DNA from: Oscillospiraceae bacterium
GTDB taxonomy: Bacteria > Bacillota > Clostridia > Oscillospirales > Ruminococcaceae
Assembly (NCBI GenBank): GCA_016296165.1
Contig: JAEDJV010000133.1
Coordinates: 1 to 6,675 of the forward strand
Direction of reading: 5' to 3'
DNA: 6,675 bases
Shown here piece after piece: positions 3,945 to 6,675 of this stretch (its first letter is position 1; each line of letters starts with the position of its first letter). Under the pieces are notes generated by a model. The model did no database searches. It was not told the origin of the DNA and saw nothing but the letters and a program-made list of their open reading frames with translations. A program made the translations under genes and the position numbers.

Positions 3945-6675
3945 ATGAAGAACAATGAAATAATGATTACAGTGCGTTTCAGGCACAGTAGTGAAAAGAT
4001 ACAGGACTTATCGTTTCTTGTATTAAAAGATATTTCACTAAGATCATTTATTGAGGCGCTGTATTACGGACTTGCAAAACAGGAGGAACTTCGTGAATGC
4101 AGTAATTTATTTATAAAATATATCAAAACAAGAAAAGAACTGATTGTTCTGTATAGTGTTGACGGTGAAAACAGGATTATCGATTTTTCGAAAAAAGTTG
4201 ATTATAATGGCGTTAGCATGCCTGTATATGAGCTTCCGATTGATAAACTTGGATTTGTAACTTCAAGCTGTATATATATAACTACTGAAACCAGCGTATC
4301 AGTTCCTGTTATATTTAACAGAAAAGAAAGTGCCAGTTATATTTTAAAGGATAAGGATAATCTGGAATATAATATAAGTACAAGAAGGCTGAATGTAATA
4401 GAGTCGTCTGTTATAGATATTATACCTCCTTCAGATATGCCGTCAAATGATAAATCGTCACTTCTGGATGTTTTGATACCGACTGTTATGTCCACAGGCG
4501 GTATGCTTGGTTCACGAGTCCTTATCATGAAACTTTCTCCGGCTTCATCTGGTATGGGGAATACCATGCTTCTGATGTCGGCGGCAATGGGTGTAGTTGC
4601 TCTTGTAACGTCTATGTATAACTTTTTCAAAAAACGGAAAGATCACAGATATGACGTTAATGAATGGAAAAACAATTACGAAAACTATATTGAGCGTGTA
4701 ATAAAAACTATCAAATCATGGCAGGACAGCGATATCGTTTATCTGAATACAACATATCCTGAGATGAGTGAACTCTTTAAAAATACAGCTGACATTGACG
4801 GATCTATATTTTCACGTTCACAGAACGACAGCGATTTTATGAAAATTTCTCTTGGTACCTCAGATGAAGTTAAACCTTTGTTTGAAATTAAATTTGAAAA
4901 AAAGGATAACATTATCTATGATACTTATTATCAGATGAAACCAGAGGGCAATGGAATAGAGATTATACTCCCTTCCAAAAAAATGAAGAGAAAGCTGAAG
5001 AAAATGACGCCTGACGAAAGAGCTGAATATGACAAAAATAAATTCCTGCTAACTGAACTTGCATATAACTTTGCAAATAAAGGTGAACACGATGGGAATA
5101 CAATCGGTTTTAATTACCTGCGCAGCAGTGGCGACAGTAAGCCCCCTCTTCTTCTTGATTTGAAAAACTGCGGAGCACTTGGTGTAATAACAGATGATGA
5201 TACTTTGTCACATCGGTTTATAAGACATGTTGTATACGAACTTTCGTATTATCATTCACCTGAAGATTTACAGTTTGTATTTCTTTTTAATGAAGAGAAA
5301 GATGTTCATGTTCAGGACAGGATAATTGAGAATTATAAATGTCTTCCACACACAAATGAACTGTTTGACGGGGTATCACAGTTTGTGTTTGACAAGGAAA
5401 GTTCAGGTACAGTTTTCGGACAACTGCTAAGTATTATGAATGAACGTGCTCAGAGCAGTTCTGAAAATGAAGAAAATGAAGAAAAAGCTCAGAAATTTAC
5501 ACAGATAGTTTGTATTGTATTTTATGATTATGATATAAAAGAGTCAGGCTTTTCAAAATTTCTTCCGGAAGTTCCTGTTGAAGGAGAGCCATATGTAAAT
5601 TCGCTTGGTCTAACATTTATCTTTATTCAGGCGTATAAGGAAATGCTTCCAAAATACTGTGGTAATATAGTAAATATCGATGCGAATAATAAAAAAGACA
5701 GAAAAGTAAGTTTAAGATATAATGTACTTGACCGTGAAACACTAAATATGCTTAGTGATGATAAACACAATAACAGTATGGCTCATAACACAGATGCACT
5801 GATTGAATACAAGAGTTTTCAGAATAAATATATATTTGAACACGAAAATTCATACAACAAGGAATTTGGTCTGGCATACAGACAGCTGAGTTCAATATAT
5901 TATAAAAGAATTGCTGAAAACGGAAATGTTCCTTCAATGGTTACTCTGTTTGAACTTTATGGTTATAATTCGGAAAAAGTAGAAAAGGGCATCATTGGGG
6001 CAGAATTGCTTGCTAACTGGTCTGATACGGAAAAAAATGACGTAACACGAAACCTGTGCGTTCCTATAGGGAAAAACGAACACGGACCGATGAATCTTGA
6101 CCTGTATGAAAAGGCGGATGGCCCGCATATGCTTGTTGCCGGTACAACTGGATCAGGTAAATCTGAAACAATTATTACATATCTGATTGGTTTGTGTATG
6201 AAGTTTTCCCCAATGGATCTTAATCTGATGCTTGTTGACATGAAGGGCGGCGGATTTTCAGACAGACTTGGAAATCTGCCACATTGTGTAGGTGTTGTTA
6301 CAGATACAGCAGGAGAAGATGAGGGTACACCTGCCGCATATATGTTAAAGAGATTTCTTGAATCTCTGAATGCCGAAATAAAGAGAAGAAAACTTCTTCT
6401 TTCATCTTTAGGTGTGGATAATGTTGATGCATATATCAGAGCAACACGAATAATAAATAAAATTCGGAAGGCGACTCCTGGCGAAGATGTAAGTGCTCTT
6501 AAAATGAAGCTTAATGATAAACAAAAGGAAAAACTTGAAGAAACAGCAGAGGACCTGAAACCTCTCTCTCATCTTGTTCTTGTAGTTGATGAATTCACAG
6601 AATTAAAGAGATTTTCAAGTGAATCTGATGATGTTGACTTTATCGCTGAAATAACCACCATAGCCAGAGTTGGAC
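3945..6675 (+). CDS. essC: EssC-type FtsK/SpoIIIE ATPase of a type VII secretion system (3' truncated by the window)
   Basis: The frame stays open to the window edge, giving 910 residues. This membrane motor drives export of WXG100-type and related proteins. Residues 1-120 form a small N-terminal domain that does not look like the usual FHA pair (see findings). Two hydrophobic segments at about 173-195 and 207-228 are followed by a basic stretch (FFKKRKDHR) and a helical stalk, as in EssC/YukBA. Residues about 300-690 fit the non-canonical region before the first ATPase domain. The first canonical domain has the diagnostic DGPHMLVAGTTGSGKSE, with Walker A G733-S740 and Lys739. It also has VDMKGGGF with Asp765, and Walker B LVLVVDEF with Asp882 and Glu883. 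EssC of Staphylococcus is about 1480 residues, so the later ATPase domains should lie beyond the right edge. The start is fixed by an in-frame TAG just upstream. The family assignment is firm. Confidence 0.95.
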   Translation, partial: MKNNEIMITVRFRHSSEKIQDLSFLVLKDISLRSFIEALYYGLAKQEELRECSNLFIKYIKTRKELIVLYSVDGENRIIDFSKKVDYNGVSMPVYELPIDKLGFVTSSCIYITTETSVSVPVIFNRKESASYILKDKDNLEYNISTRRLNVIESSVIDIIPPSDMPSNDKSSLLDVLIPTVMSTGGMLGSRVLIMKLSPASSGMGNTMLLMSAAMGVVALVTSMYNFFKKRKDHRYDVNEWKNNYENYIERVIKTIKSWQDSDIVYLNTTYPEMSELFKNTADIDGSIFSRSQNDSDFMKISLGTSDEVKPLFEIKFEKKDNIIYDTYYQMKPEGNGIEIILPSKKMKRKLKKMTPDERAEYDKNKFLLTELAYNFANKGEHDGNTIGFNYLRSSGDSKPPLLLDLKNCGALGVITDDDTLSHRFIRHVVYELSYYHSPEDLQFVFLFNEEKDVHVQDRIIENYKCLPHTNELFDGVSQFVFDKESSGTVFGQLLSIMNERAQSSSENEENEEKAQKFTQIVCIVFYDYDIKESGFSKFLPEVPVEGEPYVNSLGLTFIFIQAYKEMLPKYCGNIVNIDANNKKDRKVSLRYNVLDRETLNMLSDDKHNNSMAHNTDALIEYKSFQNKYIFEHENSYNKEFGLAYRQLSSIYYKRIAENGNVPSMVTLFELYGYNSEKVEKGIIGAELLANWSDTEKNDVTRNLCVPIGKNEHGPMNLDLYEKADGPHMLVAGTTGSGKSETIITYLIGLCMKFSPMDLNLMLVDMKGGGFSDRLGNLPHCVGVVTDTAGEDEGTPAAYMLKRFLESLNAEIKRRKLLLSSLGVDNVDAYIRATRIINKIRKATPGEDVSALKMKLNDKQKEKLEETAEDLKPLSHLVLVVDEFTELKRFSSESDDVDFIAEITTIARVG

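Noticed and set aside
3618..3986. Minus-strand open frame of 122 codons overlapping the repeat-protein gene
   Set aside because: It lies almost entirely antisense to a well-supported + strand gene, and its protein is rich in Ser/Thr/Ile/Gly as expected for the complement of the repetitive coding sequence. It is treated as a shadow.
4337..4630. Minus-strand open frame of 97 codons inside the ATPase gene
   Set aside because: The + strand here encodes the membrane segments of the EssC-type ATPase in continuous frame, so the antisense frame is incidental.
5963..6241. Minus-strand open frames opposite the Walker A region
   Set aside because: They are antisense to the most conserved part of the ATPase, and long antisense frames are common opposite such codon usage.

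Overview
The window is AT-rich and densely coding. Every recognisable gene is on the + strand, with short intergenic gaps and strong AGGAGG-type ribosome binding sites. This, together with an EssC-type ATPase beside WXG100-like genes, points to a low-GC Gram-positive (Firmicutes). My best guess is a gut or rumen clostridium such as Ruminococcus, inferred from style and gene content and not proven by any marker gene.

Layout, left to right: (1) the 3' end of a small helical protein (1-188). (2) A 503-residue TPR protein with a long acidic insert (236-1747). (3) Three small WXG100-like proteins in tandem (1750-2076, 2105-2428, 2449-2748), none of which has a tryptophan at the WXG turn. (4) A stem-loop that looks like a terminator or attenuator (2760-2810). 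(5) A 342-residue protein of unknown function with a helical N-terminus and a Pro/Ile/Val/Asp-rich repetitive body (2833-3861). (6) The first 910 codons of an EssC-type FtsK/SpoIIIE secretion ATPase (3945 to the window end), which runs off the right edge after its first canonical ATPase domain begins.

The window is best read as part of a type VII secretion (T7SSb/Ess-like) locus. The ATPase is the motor and the WXG100-like proteins are its likely small secreted partners. The TPR protein, the repeat protein and the partial helical protein are candidate chaperones, adaptors or substrates by position only. The canonical partners EsaA, EssA, EssB and a separate EsaB/YukD are not in the window.

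The features most worth a second look are these: the N-terminus of the ATPase does not look like the usual FHA pair and may be a fused ubiquitin-like (YukD/EsaB-like) domain; all three WXG100-like proteins lack the WXG tryptophan; the repeat protein is unrecognised; and a hairpin plus a weaker ribosome binding site may lower expression of the motor relative to its small partners.
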